64,000 nucleotides of DNA from NCBI RefSeq assembly GCF_900094555.1, contig NZ_FMAC01000016.1, positions 1-64,000 on the forward strand. The letters are read 5' to 3'. The stretch is from Martinezella hainanensis (lineage in GTDB: Bacteria > Pseudomonadota > Alphaproteobacteria > Rhizobiales > Rhizobiaceae). A program made the position numbers and the translations under genes. How positions within the stretch are numbered: position 1 is the stretch's first letter; every line of letters starts with the position of its first letter. The notes below the pieces were generated by a model that was not told where the DNA came from, ran no database searches, and saw nothing but the letters and a program-made list of their open reading frames with translations. Shown one piece after another: positions 34,075 through 41,971 of the stretch.

Positions 34075-35448
34075 TCAGCGGTACAGCCGCCGGCGTGAGC
34101 GGCTGAATATCCAAGCTGCAAGTGCCAGCGCGCCTGCCGCACAGGCCCAGGCGAAGACATCGCCGATGCGTGTATAGAGCGTCAGCCCCGGCCCCTCGGA
34201 CACCGGCCCGACGATGGTTGTCAATTCGGAGGAATCGGTAGTAGCGCGAGCGATGACGCGGCCTTGCGCATCCGTAATTGTCAGAAGCCCATTTCGTGCC
34301 GCGCGCACCATGGCAAAGCCGTTTTCGACACCGCGCATGTTAGCAATGTTCGCATGCGCTTCGCGATCTCTGCCGAAATCCCATGCGGGCACGAACAGAA
34401 TGCGAATGCCAAGCTGCGCGTCCCGCCGGATCGTATCCTCGAAATCCATGTCCTTGCAGATGGCGACGGCGCGACCCGCGCCCAGGAACCCCGGGCTGAG
34501 GCCCGGCGAAAGCGGCTCCAATCCCGGTATGAGGTGCCGTTTTATATAGCTGGCTGTGCCGTCACGGGAGAATGTGAAAGCGATGTTGCGAGATGTCTCC
34601 GCAACCTCCCGATATCCAACGACGATATGGCTGCCTGTCGCTTCGGCAATGCTTGTGAAGCCGTCAGCTGCATTGCGCCATTCGGGCCTAAGTTCAGCTA
34701 TCTCCTCCGGTAGGACGATGGTGTGTATGTCCTGAGCCGCTAGTGCCGTTACCGCCTTGACGTAGTCTTGTGACACTGTTCGCGCTGCGACTTCAGTGGA
34801 AGGGAGGTTTGTCTCGCCATTTCCGATTGCGGCCACAAGCACAGTTGCGGCGGAAGGTGCCGCGAGCCGCGCCAAACCGAACGCCAAATTGGCTACGAAG
34901 AGAACAGCCACGGCAATCGCGGGAACCGTTGCGCGCCGCCCCTCCCTGAGCAGAAGAGCTAACGCGCTCGCAACGGCGCAAATGAGAAAAGTGACGCTCC
35001 ACAGGCCGGTCAAGGAGACGCTTTGAATGAACACCGGCGCGGGGACCTGACTATAAGCAAACGCTCCGAAGCTGCCATACGCCGAAATGCGTGCATTGAG
35101 ATATTCGACACTGGTCCAAAGCAGGGGAAAGGCGAACACAGCGCCTATCGCCGGTAGATGTCTTTGCGCTGCTCGCGCGAACAGCATTGTCGCTGCGTAA
35201 ATGGCTGCGGTTATGGCGATGACGACGGAGATTTCAGGCGCCATCTGCCAATAGGCTTCGAACAGGTTGAGCTGCCCGATCGCATATGCGGCAAAACTCG
35301 CGGCGAACACATGCCAGGCACGTGCCGGGCCGTACGCAAGCCACAGAAGCGGCACCTGCGCGATCCACATCAGCGGCCATACCGTGTTCAGTTCTACAGA
35401 AAAGAAGAATAGAACGCCGCTGAGCAGCACGCATATGATCGCAGTCAT
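34075..35448 (-). CDS. apolipoprotein N-acyltransferase-like protein
   Basis: A 457-residue membrane protein with about six N-terminal helices (1-195), a periplasmic nitrilase domain (about 205-420) and a C-terminal helix (430-450), as in Lnt. The catalytic triad is visible: Glu in TIVLPEEIAEL (E248 or E249), K303 in YIKRHLIPGLE and C331 in VAICKDMDFED. The start ATG at 35448 is two bases after the TetR stop. Lnt N-acylates outer-membrane lipoproteins; this shorter copy under TetR control is more likely an accessory paralogue with a different acceptor or donor. Confidence 0.8.
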   Translation of the reverse strand: MTAIICVLLSGVLFFFSVELNTVWPLMWIAQVPLLWLAYGPARAWHVFAASFAAYAIGQLNLFEAYWQMAPEISVVIAITAAIYAATMLFARAAQRHLPAIGAVFAFPLLWTSVEYLNARISAYGSFGAFAYSQVPAPVFIQSVSLTGLWSVTFLICAVASALALLLREGRRATVPAIAVAVLFVANLAFGLARLAAPSAATVLVAAIGNGETNLPSTEVAARTVSQDYVKAVTALAAQDIHTIVLPEEIAELRPEWRNAADGFTSIAEATGSHIVVGYREVAETSRNIAFTFSRDGTASYIKRHLIPGLEPLSPGLSPGFLGAGRAVAICKDMDFEDTIRRDAQLGIRILFVPAWDFGRDREAHANIANMRGVENGFAMVRAARNGLLTITDAQGRVIARATTDSSELTTIVGPVSEGPGLTLYTRIGDVFAWACAAGALALAAWIFSRSRRRLYR

Positions 35449-35450
35449 CG

Positions 35451-36023
35451 TCAATCGTTCCTTAGAAACGAGTGAATGCAATGCAGCATAGCCATACGGT
35501 AAGCTGCGCGGAATTCTGGTTCGCCGACAAAGCGGCCGGCTTGGTAAAGCGAAATCAATCCCTGGCCAAGCGCGCTGAGCGTTAGTCCCATGTCCGTCGC
35601 GGATACCTTGCCGATCATTCCCAATTTCTTGGCATGTTCTATGCGATCGTGGAGGATGGCGACCGCAGGGGAACGGCCGGCAGCGAAGTCGTCCGGATAA
35701 CGCCTTGCCTGAGTGGCGGGCAGAAGGAAGGCAGCCTCGTACTGGCGTGGCTCCTCGAGCGCGAAAGCAAGAAATGCTTCGCTCGCCGCATGGAGCCATT
35801 GAATGGGGTCGCTCTCCTGAATGGCCCGAACCCGTTCCTCCCATGCTGATATGCCGTTTCGCATGAGCGCATTTGTCAGAGCCTCCTTATCCGGATAGTG
35901 CCGGTAGATGGCCATAGCGGTAATGCCGACGTCCTTGGCAATCGTACGCATGGAGACGCCGGCAAGTCCTTCCCGTTCGAACCGCCGCTTTGCGGCTTCG
36001 AAGATTTGCTGTTTGGTCGTCAT
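35451..36023 (-). CDS. TetR/AcrR family transcriptional regulator
   Basis: A 190-residue regulator with N-terminal helix-turn-helix (TKQQIFEAAKRRFEREGLAGVSMRTIAKDVGITAMAIYRHYPDKEAL, about 3-48) and a helical ligand-binding C-terminal domain ending LFEMG-like helices. It lies directly upstream of the Lnt-like gene (two-base gap). Two GTATAC-based palindromes overlap its start codon, fitting autorepression of the two-gene transcript. The ligand is unknown. Confidence 0.9.
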   Translation of the reverse strand: MTTKQQIFEAAKRRFEREGLAGVSMRTIAKDVGITAMAIYRHYPDKEALTNALMRNGISAWEERVRAIQESDPIQWLHAASEAFLAFALEEPRQYEAAFLLPATQARRYPDDFAAGRSPAVAILHDRIEHAKKLGMIGKVSATDMGLTLSALGQGLISLYQAGRFVGEPEFRAAYRMAMLHCIHSFLRND

Positions 36024-36039
36024 GTATACAGTGTATACA
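36023..36039. promoter_or_regulatory. TetR-type operator, site 1
   Basis: TGTATAC-AGT-GTATACA is a perfect 7-3-7 palindrome starting at the first base of the TetR gene. Position and symmetry fit binding by the TetR protein encoded there. Confidence 0.65.
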
Positions 36040-36054
36040 TATACGGCGTATACA
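36038..36054. promoter_or_regulatory. TetR-type operator, site 2 (imperfect)
   Basis: CATATAC-GGC-GTATACA repeats the right half-site of site 1 exactly and differs from the left half at two positions. The centres of the two sites are 15 bases apart, which suits side-by-side dimers. Confidence 0.55.
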
Positions 36055-36076
36055 TCAAGAGGATCGGCCAGGGTGT

Positions 36077-36285
36077 GCCCACATAAAGTTCGCGACCCTT
36101 GGTCTGAGCCGCGGACAGTGCTGAGTCGAGAAGCGATGGTGTGCTGGTCAGCCAGAAGCGCAGAAACGCGGCCACCGCTTCGTTTGAGATCGTGACGTGG
36201 CGCTCGATCCGCGTCAGGTCGCGGCTCATGCGACCGAGCCGCCGCGCGAGCGCCGCCGCGAACACCCGGAGCGGTTCAGTTTTTC
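36077..36285 (-). pseudogene. fragment of a CopG-like protein of conjugative-element type
   Basis: Minus-strand translation reads RVFAAALARRLGRMSRDL, TRIERHVTISNEAVAAFLRF, WLTSTPSLLDSALSAAQTKG. This resembles the C-terminal half of the CopG-family protein that precedes trbB in conjugative plasmids and integrative elements of Rhizobiales (recalled pattern: DRMSR..ERIER ... LFVRFWLT.TPPL). The N-terminal ribbon-helix-helix part is absent and the frame ends in unrelated sequence rich in GTATAC. It is probably a remnant of a mobile element. Identification is by memory of the family. Confidence 0.5.
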
Positions 36286-36287
36286 AC

Positions 36288-36331
36288 GCAATTCCGGACG
36301 GAAAACCGCTGCCCACTTTTCCTGGAATTGC
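36288..36331. repeat. intergenic palindromic repeat of rhizobial type
   Basis: GCAATTCC (36288-36295) and GGAATTGC (36324-36331) bound a short GC-rich core. The unit resembles a dispersed intergenic repeat I recall from Rhizobium genomes (ends GGAATTGC, core with CGGAAAACCG). Only one clear copy was noticed in this window. Confidence 0.45.
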
Positions 36332-36664
36332 CCTAGTCAGTTATGACGGTGTTTTTTCGGGGAGTTAGCTTCGACCTTCCCCGTTAGCCCGTGCCCGCGA
36401 AATTGGCCGATAGATATCGATAGTTCACAAAATTTTTCTGACTGCTCGCCTCTAAAACCCAGTGAAATCACGACTTCAACTTTTCAACGGACTCACTCGC
36501 GGCGCGAAACTGGAAATTTTTCACAATAAAATCAATTCATTAATGCAGAAAATAATAGAGTCGGCACAAGAGAAACGATATTCTCTCCGCAATTTTCCCG
36601 AGGAAACCCAACCGTCCTATTCAACAATCGGGTTTCTCCAAGGATGATGAACGGTGTCGCGCCC

Positions 36665-37105
36665 TTACTTCACCGTGATGCTCAAGCCACTGATGTCGGC
36701 GTTGACCTGCAGGCCGACCTGCCTGCCCGTCAGTTCGAGCTGGGCGCCCTTGTCGTTGGTCATGACAATCATCTGGGCGCCTTTGCCGATCGCACCGCCG
36801 CCGCCGGCGGCACCGTAGACCCCGCTCACATCCTGGGCTCGGCGGATATGGCGCACCGTACCCTGGAAATAGGTCTTGGAGGCCCCAAAAGCGAGGCCGC
36901 CGGAGATGCCGCCGATCGAGACCGGGTAGCGTTTGCCATGGAAGGTCAGCGTGCCTTCGCCACCGGAGCCACCGACGAAGAAAGCCGCCTTGTAGACGGA
37001 GAAGCGGATCGTGCCGCTATCGGCATGTGCGGCGCCGGCGAAGCCAATTCCTACGGCAGCGATGGCGGCAACCGCCACTGAGCGAAATCCAGACGAAATC
37101 TTCAT
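36665..37105 (-). CDS. conserved exported protein of unknown function
   Basis: A 146-residue protein with a signal peptide (VAVAAIAAVGIGFAGAAHA, cleavage near residue 28) and a glycine-rich beta-strand mature part (YKAAFFVGGSGGEGTLTFHGKRYPVSIGGISGGLAFGASKTYF). The repeats of strands resemble small lipid-binding or SYLF/EipA-like exported proteins, but the match is too weak to assign. It stands alone; no partner gene is adjacent. A role at the periplasm or cell surface is the most that can be said. Confidence 0.6.
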   Translation of the reverse strand: MKISSGFRSVAVAAIAAVGIGFAGAAHADSGTIRFSVYKAAFFVGGSGGEGTLTFHGKRYPVSIGGISGGLAFGASKTYFQGTVRHIRRAQDVSGVYGAAGGGGAIGKGAQMIVMTNDKGAQLELTGRQVGLQVNADISGLSITVK

Positions 37106-37479
37106 GATGAGCTGTTCCTCAAAATGCGCCGCTTCCCCAGCCGGCCGGGCACGACGTCAGCGTCGTATCAAAGTTAGAGATAAACGATCTCGCACGACCT
37201 TTAGTTCCAAAACACATTAAAACAAAGCGTTAGGGTCTAGGCGATGGCGGTGTCTGTTCCCAACGCAATTGCTTGGTTGTCAGGCATCATGAGTTGCTTC
37301 GGCAACGAAGTCCGCGACAAATCGTACAATCCATGATCAATAGCGGGACCTCCCGTGTTACCGGCGAAAGTTCGAACAAGTTTCGGGCTGTCGATGGCAC
37401 GCCCACAATCTATCGGCTAGGATGATGGGACGCGGCTTTACGCACCGTCTTCTCCTCCTCTCGCACATGGACGCTTCAT
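37106..37479. other. 374-base intergenic region
   Basis: Between two divergent genes. It has a short hairpin ACGACG-TCAG-CGTCGT at 37151-37166 that would fall in the leader of the minus-strand exported-protein gene. No gene or known motif was seen in the rest. Confidence 0.5.
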
Positions 37480-38061
37480 ATGCAGGATGATGTCCCGGTC
37501 GAAGGGATGAGTGTTCAAATAGAAAACACGGCGCCGCCGACTGGGCTCGCCGAAATCCTGGCCCCTCATCTCTCCGTGGTCTTCTGCGGATTGAACCCCG
37601 CGCTTACCGCGCATCGCGACGGGCATAACTTTTCCAACCGCAGCAACCGCTTCTGGCGAGTGTTGCACCTTGCCGGCTTCACCCCTCGCCTGTTGCGGGC
37701 GGAGGAAGAGCGCGAGATGCTGCAATATGGTCTCGGCCTGACATCGGCGGTCTCCCGCCCGACGAAAAGCGCCAGCGAGTTGAAGAAGAGTGATTACATT
37801 GCCGCAGCCCCTGTGCTCGAAGAGAAGATCAGGAGGCTTGCGCCTGATAATCTGGCATTCCTCGGCAAAGCGGCCTATGCGGCCATCAGCCTGCGGGCCG
37901 ATATCGAATGGGGCAGGCAACCGGAGGCATTTGCCGGCGCCTCAATCTGGGTCCTGCCCAATCCAAGCGGCCTCAACCGGGCTTTCGATCTGGCGAAACT
38001 GACGGAACATTATCGCGAGCTAAAGCTGGCGGTTGAAGACCAAAGGAATCTCATCAAATAG
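37480..38061 (+). CDS. mug: G:T/U mismatch-specific DNA glycosylase
   Basis: A 193-residue protein of the uracil-DNA glycosylase superfamily, MUG family. Motif I is VVFCGLNPAL (N39 is the water-positioning Asn), then NFSNRSNRFWR; motif II is VLPNPSGLNRAF at about 158-168. It removes uracil or thymine opposite guanine and ethenocytosine. The N-terminus is about 25 residues longer than in E. coli Mug; a start at 37507 (MSVQIENTAPP) is possible. It is divergent from the exported-protein gene and convergent with the next hydrolase. Confidence 0.87.
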   Translation: MQDDVPVEGMSVQIENTAPPTGLAEILAPHLSVVFCGLNPALTAHRDGHNFSNRSNRFWRVLHLAGFTPRLLRAEEEREMLQYGLGLTSAVSRPTKSASELKKSDYIAAAPVLEEKIRRLAPDNLAFLGKAAYAAISLRADIEWGRQPEAFAGASIWVLPNPSGLNRAFDLAKLTEHYRELKLAVEDQRNLIK

Positions 38062-38108
38062 CCCGCACTTCCCGGGCTGCGATCACGCAAGCCGGCCTGC
38101 CATCGCGA

Positions 38109-39065
38109 TCAGCCATTCTTTTGCGGACCGAGCACGCCGATCGTGTGCAGCCACTGTTCCGCCAGCGCCGGCCAGTGGCTGATGGGAAACTTTGTGGGAC
38201 GAAGACCGAAGGCGTGGCTGCCTTGCGCGTATAGATGCATTTCCGTGGGAACGCCGGCTTTCTGCAGCGCGATATAGTAGGCGAGCGATTGCTCCACACC
38301 ATCGACATGATCGTCTTCGGCCTGCAACAGGAAGGTTGGCGGGGTGTCGGCGCTGACGCGGATGTCGGGGCGGAGGCTCATGTCTGCCTCGTTTCGGGTG
38401 GCACTGTCCTCATCCTCATGCACCCATAGATGACCGGGATAGAGCGCCATGGCAAAGTCCGGCCGGCAGCTCAGCTTGTCCGCATCATCGACCGGCGCAT
38501 ATGTCCGCTGTGAGAAATGCGTGCTGAGCGCGGCAACGAGATGTCCTCCGGCGGAAAACCCGATGATGCCGATCTTATGGGGATCGACATGCCATTGTGC
38601 AGCGTTTTGGCGCACCAGCCCCAGCGTACACTGGGCGTCCTGCAAGGCCGTTTGCACCTTCGGATAATGGCGGTGTCCTTTTTCCCATGTCGGACCTGAA
38701 TTGGGGACCCGGTACTTGAGAAGAACGCAGGTAATGCCGCGCGAGGTCAGCCAGTCGCAGATCTCCGTGCCCTCCAGACCCATCGCCAGGACCTTGTAGC
38801 CTCCACCCGGAAACACCACCACGGCCGCACCAGTGTTGCTGCCTTCTGGGGCATAGACAGTCATCGTCGGCCGGCTAACATCGGTGACCGTCTCCCCATC
38901 CGTGCCAACGGACTCGGGTTTGGCTTCCGGCACCGCATCCGGTACGGCACCAGGCCAGATCGGCATCTGGACGTGGCCGGGTGAAGGTTGCCAGCCAGCT
39001 GACTGCGCTGGCGAATATGCGAAAACGAGCGTGAGAAAGGAAATTGCGAAGATCGATTTCTGCAT
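38109..39065 (-). CDS. exported alpha/beta hydrolase (BD-FAE/Axe-like)
   Basis: A 318-residue protein with a signal peptide (MQKSIFAISFLTLVFAYSPAQSA) and an alpha/beta hydrolase fold. The oxyanion block is VVVFPGGGYKVLA, the nucleophile is S171 in GIIGFSAGGHL and the His is in YAQGSHAFGLR. It resembles acetylxylan- and feruloyl-type esterases and the BD-FAE family, which act on acylated plant polysaccharides. Periplasmic location fits such a role in a plant-associated bacterium. The exact substrate is not known. Confidence 0.84.
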   Translation of the reverse strand: MQKSIFAISFLTLVFAYSPAQSAGWQPSPGHVQMPIWPGAVPDAVPEAKPESVGTDGETVTDVSRPTMTVYAPEGSNTGAAVVVFPGGGYKVLAMGLEGTEICDWLTSRGITCVLLKYRVPNSGPTWEKGHRHYPKVQTALQDAQCTLGLVRQNAAQWHVDPHKIGIIGFSAGGHLVAALSTHFSQRTYAPVDDADKLSCRPDFAMALYPGHLWVHEDEDSATRNEADMSLRPDIRVSADTPPTFLLQAEDDHVDGVEQSLAYYIALQKAGVPTEMHLYAQGSHAFGLRPTKFPISHWPALAEQWLHTIGVLGPQKNG

Positions 39066-39298
39066 GGCACGATATACCTCGCTGGGAACAGCAATTCATA
39101 TCGATGAACGAAATCAACTCACGTTGGATGATGATCGATTGCAGCTTTATCGTGACCGCAAACGGGCACGCCGTACCGGTCAAATGGGGAAATTGATGGC
39201 TCCAGGATCCGAATGCTCCATATGATAGCTGTTGCCAACCGATTACACGGAATGATAGCGGAAACTCCTGTTTCAATAGCAGGCAAAATCGAACCGGC

Positions 39299-39673
39299 AT
39301 GTACACGATCAAAGAATTCTCCGGCCAAAAGATCATCATCGGCAATGACAGCGGACCGCTTCTCACCAGCGAAAGGGACGTGAACGACTGGATCGGTGCA
39401 GCATGGGATGCGGAGGCCAAGCTGGTTGCCATTCCGGTATCGCGGCTGAGCGAGGAGTTCTTCCAGCTCTCGACCCGTATCGCCGGCGCGATCATCCAGA
39501 AATTCGTCAACTATCGCGCCCAGCTCGTCATCGTCGGCGATATCTCGCGGTGGATCGCAGGCAGCAACGCCTTGCGCGATTTCGTCTACGAGTCCAACAA
39601 GGGACGTGAGGTCTGGTTTCTGCCCGATCTGGATGCGCTTGCGCAGCGCCTGCAGCAGAATGCCCAAAGCTAA
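39299..39673 (+). CDS. DUF4180 domain-containing protein
   Basis: A 124-residue protein matching DUF4180: IIGNDSGPLLTSERDVNDWIGAAWD, then IPVSRLSEEFFQLSTRIAGAIIQKFVNYRAQLVIVGDIS, then SNKGREVWFLPDLDALAQRL. Function of the family is unknown. The ATG follows an intergenic region of 233 bases, and the next gene starts 17 bases after the stop, so the DUF4180 and GNAT genes are probably co-transcribed. Confidence 0.9.
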   Translation: MYTIKEFSGQKIIIGNDSGPLLTSERDVNDWIGAAWDAEAKLVAIPVSRLSEEFFQLSTRIAGAIIQKFVNYRAQLVIVGDISRWIAGSNALRDFVYESNKGREVWFLPDLDALAQRLQQNAQS

Positions 39674-39690
39674 ATCAGAGGTCTGCCTTT

Positions 39691-40242
39691 ATGGAAGCGA
39701 CGCTTTCCCCACCGAGACTGGAAACCGAACGGCTTATCCTGGCCGGGCATACGCTCGATGACTTCGAGCCGCTTGCAGGCATGTGGAGCGATCCTCTGGT
39801 CGTGAGGCATATTTTCGGCAATGTCGTCTCTACTTCCAGGGAGTCATGGATGCGGATGCTGTCCTATCATGGCCTCTGGCCACTGCTCGGGCATGGCTAC
39901 TGGGCAGTGCGCGAGAAGTCCTCCGGACGCTATGTCGGCGATCTCGGCTTTGCCGATTTTCATCGGGTCATGGAGCCGTCGATTAAGGGTATTCCGGAGG
40001 CCGGCTGGGCACTGGCCGCGTGGGCGCATGGCAAGGGCTTCGCCACGGAAGCTCTTGCCGCAGCCACTGCCTGGCTCGACGAGCAGCCACGATTTGATCG
40101 TAGCGTCTGTCTGATCTCACCCGACAACGCGGCTTCGATCCGTGTTGCCGAAAAGGCCGGCTATTGTGATCCGAAACCGATCCACCTGAACGACAAGCAG
40201 ACGTTGCTGCTTTCCCGCGCCCGTCAAACAGGGGAAAAATAG
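39691..40242 (+). CDS. GNAT family N-acetyltransferase
   Basis: A 183-residue RimJ/RimL-type acetyltransferase: LETERLILAGHTLDDFEPLAGMW at the start, the GYWAVREKSSGRYVGDLGFAD strand region and the acetyl-CoA loop ALAAWAHGKGFATEALAAAT. Members acetylate protein N-termini or small molecules; no substrate is predictable. It is directly downstream of DUF4180 and convergent with the alkyltransferase gene. Confidence 0.86.
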   Translation: MEATLSPPRLETERLILAGHTLDDFEPLAGMWSDPLVVRHIFGNVVSTSRESWMRMLSYHGLWPLLGHGYWAVREKSSGRYVGDLGFADFHRVMEPSIKGIPEAGWALAAWAHGKGFATEALAAATAWLDEQPRFDRSVCLISPDNAASIRVAEKAGYCDPKPIHLNDKQTLLLSRARQTGEK

Positions 40243-40278
40243 GACGAGCGGCCGAAGCCTCCCGCCCTGCTTCATTGC

Positions 40279-40842
40279 CTAAAACGCCAGCGACTGCTGC
40301 ACCGGCTTCGGCGGCGCAAGCTGGACGCCTTCCAGCTCAAGCATTCGGGCCTTGGAATTGGAGCCGCCCGGTGCGGAAAAGCCGCCGATCTTGCCACCTA
40401 CCGCCAGAACACGGTGGCAGGGGATGATCAGCGCCACCGGGTTTTTCGCCATGGCCTGCCCAACATCGCGCGCGGCTTCCGGCCCGGCGCCAAGCTGCTT
40501 GGCCAGTGTTCCATAGGTTGTCGTGTGGCCCCAGCCAACCTGCCGGGCGGCATCGTAGATCTGCTTGAAGAAGGCATCCTGCTCGCCGAGGTCGAGCGTG
40601 ACGTCGGAAAAGTCGATCTCCTCACCGGCGAAATAGCGCTTCACCTTGGCAACCGCCTCGGCAACCTCCAAGGTCGGCGTGCCGGGCTGCGCATTCGGCA
40701 AGCGGCGCAGAAGCAGGCGCTCGGTCGCGCCAGCATCCTTGGTCGGCAATTGAAAGCGCAGCACGCCGACATCGTTCCAGGCGATGCCGCAGAAGCCGCC
40801 GGCGGTTTCGAAGATCAGATAATTCTGCCTTGTCTCGTTCAT
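40279..40842 (-). CDS. ogt: methylated-DNA-[protein]-cysteine S-methyltransferase
   Basis: A 187-residue suicide repair protein that moves alkyl groups from O6-alkylguanine to its active Cys, C142 in VALIIPCHRVLAVGG. The preceding helix-turn-helix GWGHTTTYGTLAKQLGAG is typical. The ATG at 40842 is used; the frame is open upstream to 40947, but those residues do not look family-like. It is a single-domain Ogt/AGT, not a full Ada, as there is no N-terminal zinc domain. Confidence 0.9.
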   Translation of the reverse strand: MNETRQNYLIFETAGGFCGIAWNDVGVLRFQLPTKDAGATERLLLRRLPNAQPGTPTLEVAEAVAKVKRYFAGEEIDFSDVTLDLGEQDAFFKQIYDAARQVGWGHTTTYGTLAKQLGAGPEAARDVGQAMAKNPVALIIPCHRVLAVGGKIGGFSAPGGSNSKARMLELEGVQLAPPKPVQQSLAF

Positions 40843-40981
40843 GACGAAAGCTCCCGTGTTTCCACTTGTCATGAAAATCGTCCTCGGAAGCGTCGAATTC
40901 AACCCGATTCTTGCAAAGATCGGGAATTGCCACCGTTTTAGCGGCAATGGGATGCCACTGAGACGATTACAGGCACGAGCA

Positions 40982-41119
40982 TCAATATCCGCCGCCAGTC
41001 GGAGGGGCGTTCAGCGTCATGCCGCCGCCAGAATTGCGCTCACCCGAGGTGGAGCAAGAAGCGATGCCAAGGCCGATGAGAGCGAGAACAATGGCTGCGG
41101 CGACTGATCTGGTGAACAT
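40982..41119 (-). CDS. small lipoprotein, 45 residues
   Basis: ATG at 41119 opens a 46-codon frame: MFTRSVAAAIVLALIGLGIA then SC, a lipobox (I-A-S-C, lipidated C22), followed by a Gly/Asn/Pro-rich tail ending TGGGY. AGGAA lies eight or nine bases upstream. The size and lipobox fit small outer- or inner-membrane lipoproteins of rhizobia, which often have unknown roles. It sits alone between ogt and the 2H phosphoesterase gene. Confidence 0.6.
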   Translation of the reverse strand: MFTRSVAAAIVLALIGLGIASCSTSGERNSGGGMTLNAPPTGGGY

Positions 41120-41344
41120 GGCTGTGATTCCTGTTGGTGAGAATGGGCACGAAGGCCCGAACCTGGAATGAACAGATCAAGCCGACCTTTTATTCGATCG
41201 CTTTTTCAAATGGCGCTCACAGCAGGGCGCTCTGTCAATCCATTATATGTTCTTGTTTTGTTCTTGAATTAGCAATTGCTTTACTCTATCATTTTGCGGT
41301 CAAAAATCAGGAAGGGGCAGAGCGGTAAGGCTTTGAAGCAACCC

Positions 41345-41962
41345 ATGAAGAACAACAGGCAACTCTCGCTCTATCTCAGCGGCGGATCGTACAACCGGAC
41401 ACCGCAGCCAGTCGATCAAGAGCCAGTTAGCGAGCTCTATTTTGCGGTCCTCCCCGATGCGGAGAGTGCCGCTCGTAGTCACAAGCTCGCAGGCAATTTC
41501 CATCGGCAATACCGATTTTTCGCAAGACCACGAAGAGCCGATCTCCTGCATGTGACGCTCTATACGATCGGTTCGTTCCGCTGCTTGCCGGAGGAGACAG
41601 TATTTGCAGCGATGGAGGCTGCCTCGAGAGTGAGAAAGCCATCCTGTCCAGTGGTTTTCGATCAGGCTGTCAGTTTCGGTGGTGGCGATAATCGCCCGCT
41701 TGTTCTGTGGAACAGGAACGGGAACCCCGAACTCAAGGCTATCCATCAGGAATTGGTCGACGCCATGCGGCTCACGGGTATTGCGCCGGAGAAAGAAAAA
41801 CCCGTGGAGCCGCATATGACGCTGCTCTATCGTGGGCAAATCGTTCCGGACATTGCGCTTGAGGAACCCGTGAGCTGGACAGCCAAAGACTTTGTCCTCA
41901 TCAACAGCCTGCAGGGTCAATCGACCCACCAGCATCTATGCTACTGGACTCTGCGCGACTGA
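41345..41962 (+). CDS. 2'-5' RNA ligase/2H phosphoesterase family protein
   Basis: A 205-residue protein with both HxT motifs of the 2H superfamily: H69-V-T71 in LLHVTLYTIG and H157-M-T159 in EPHMTLLYRG, with the first of the internal repeats beginning LYFAVLPDAESA. Members hydrolyse cyclic phosphodiesters or ligate RNA halves. An ATG at 41345 is used; a TTG at 41333 would add four residues. The AT-rich leader suggests its own promoter. Confidence 0.85.
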   Translation: MKNNRQLSLYLSGGSYNRTPQPVDQEPVSELYFAVLPDAESAARSHKLAGNFHRQYRFFARPRRADLLHVTLYTIGSFRCLPEETVFAAMEAASRVRKPSCPVVFDQAVSFGGGDNRPLVLWNRNGNPELKAIHQELVDAMRLTGIAPEKEKPVEPHMTLLYRGQIVPDIALEEPVSWTAKDFVLINSLQGQSTHQHLCYWTLRD

Positions 41963-41971
41963 GCGATCCGG

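Larger units (their letters stand above)
36024..36664. other. 641-base stretch without an intact gene
   Basis: It holds the two palindromes of the TetR unit, a CopG-like gene fragment (36077-36285), a palindromic intergenic repeat (36288-36331) and, from about 36335, AT-rich sequence in which I see only short open frames and no product. Confidence 0.6.

Noticed and set aside
36603..36636. GAAACCC/GGGTTTC stem beyond the exported-protein gene
   Set aside because: Only seven pairs with a 20-base loop and no T-run on the relevant strand.
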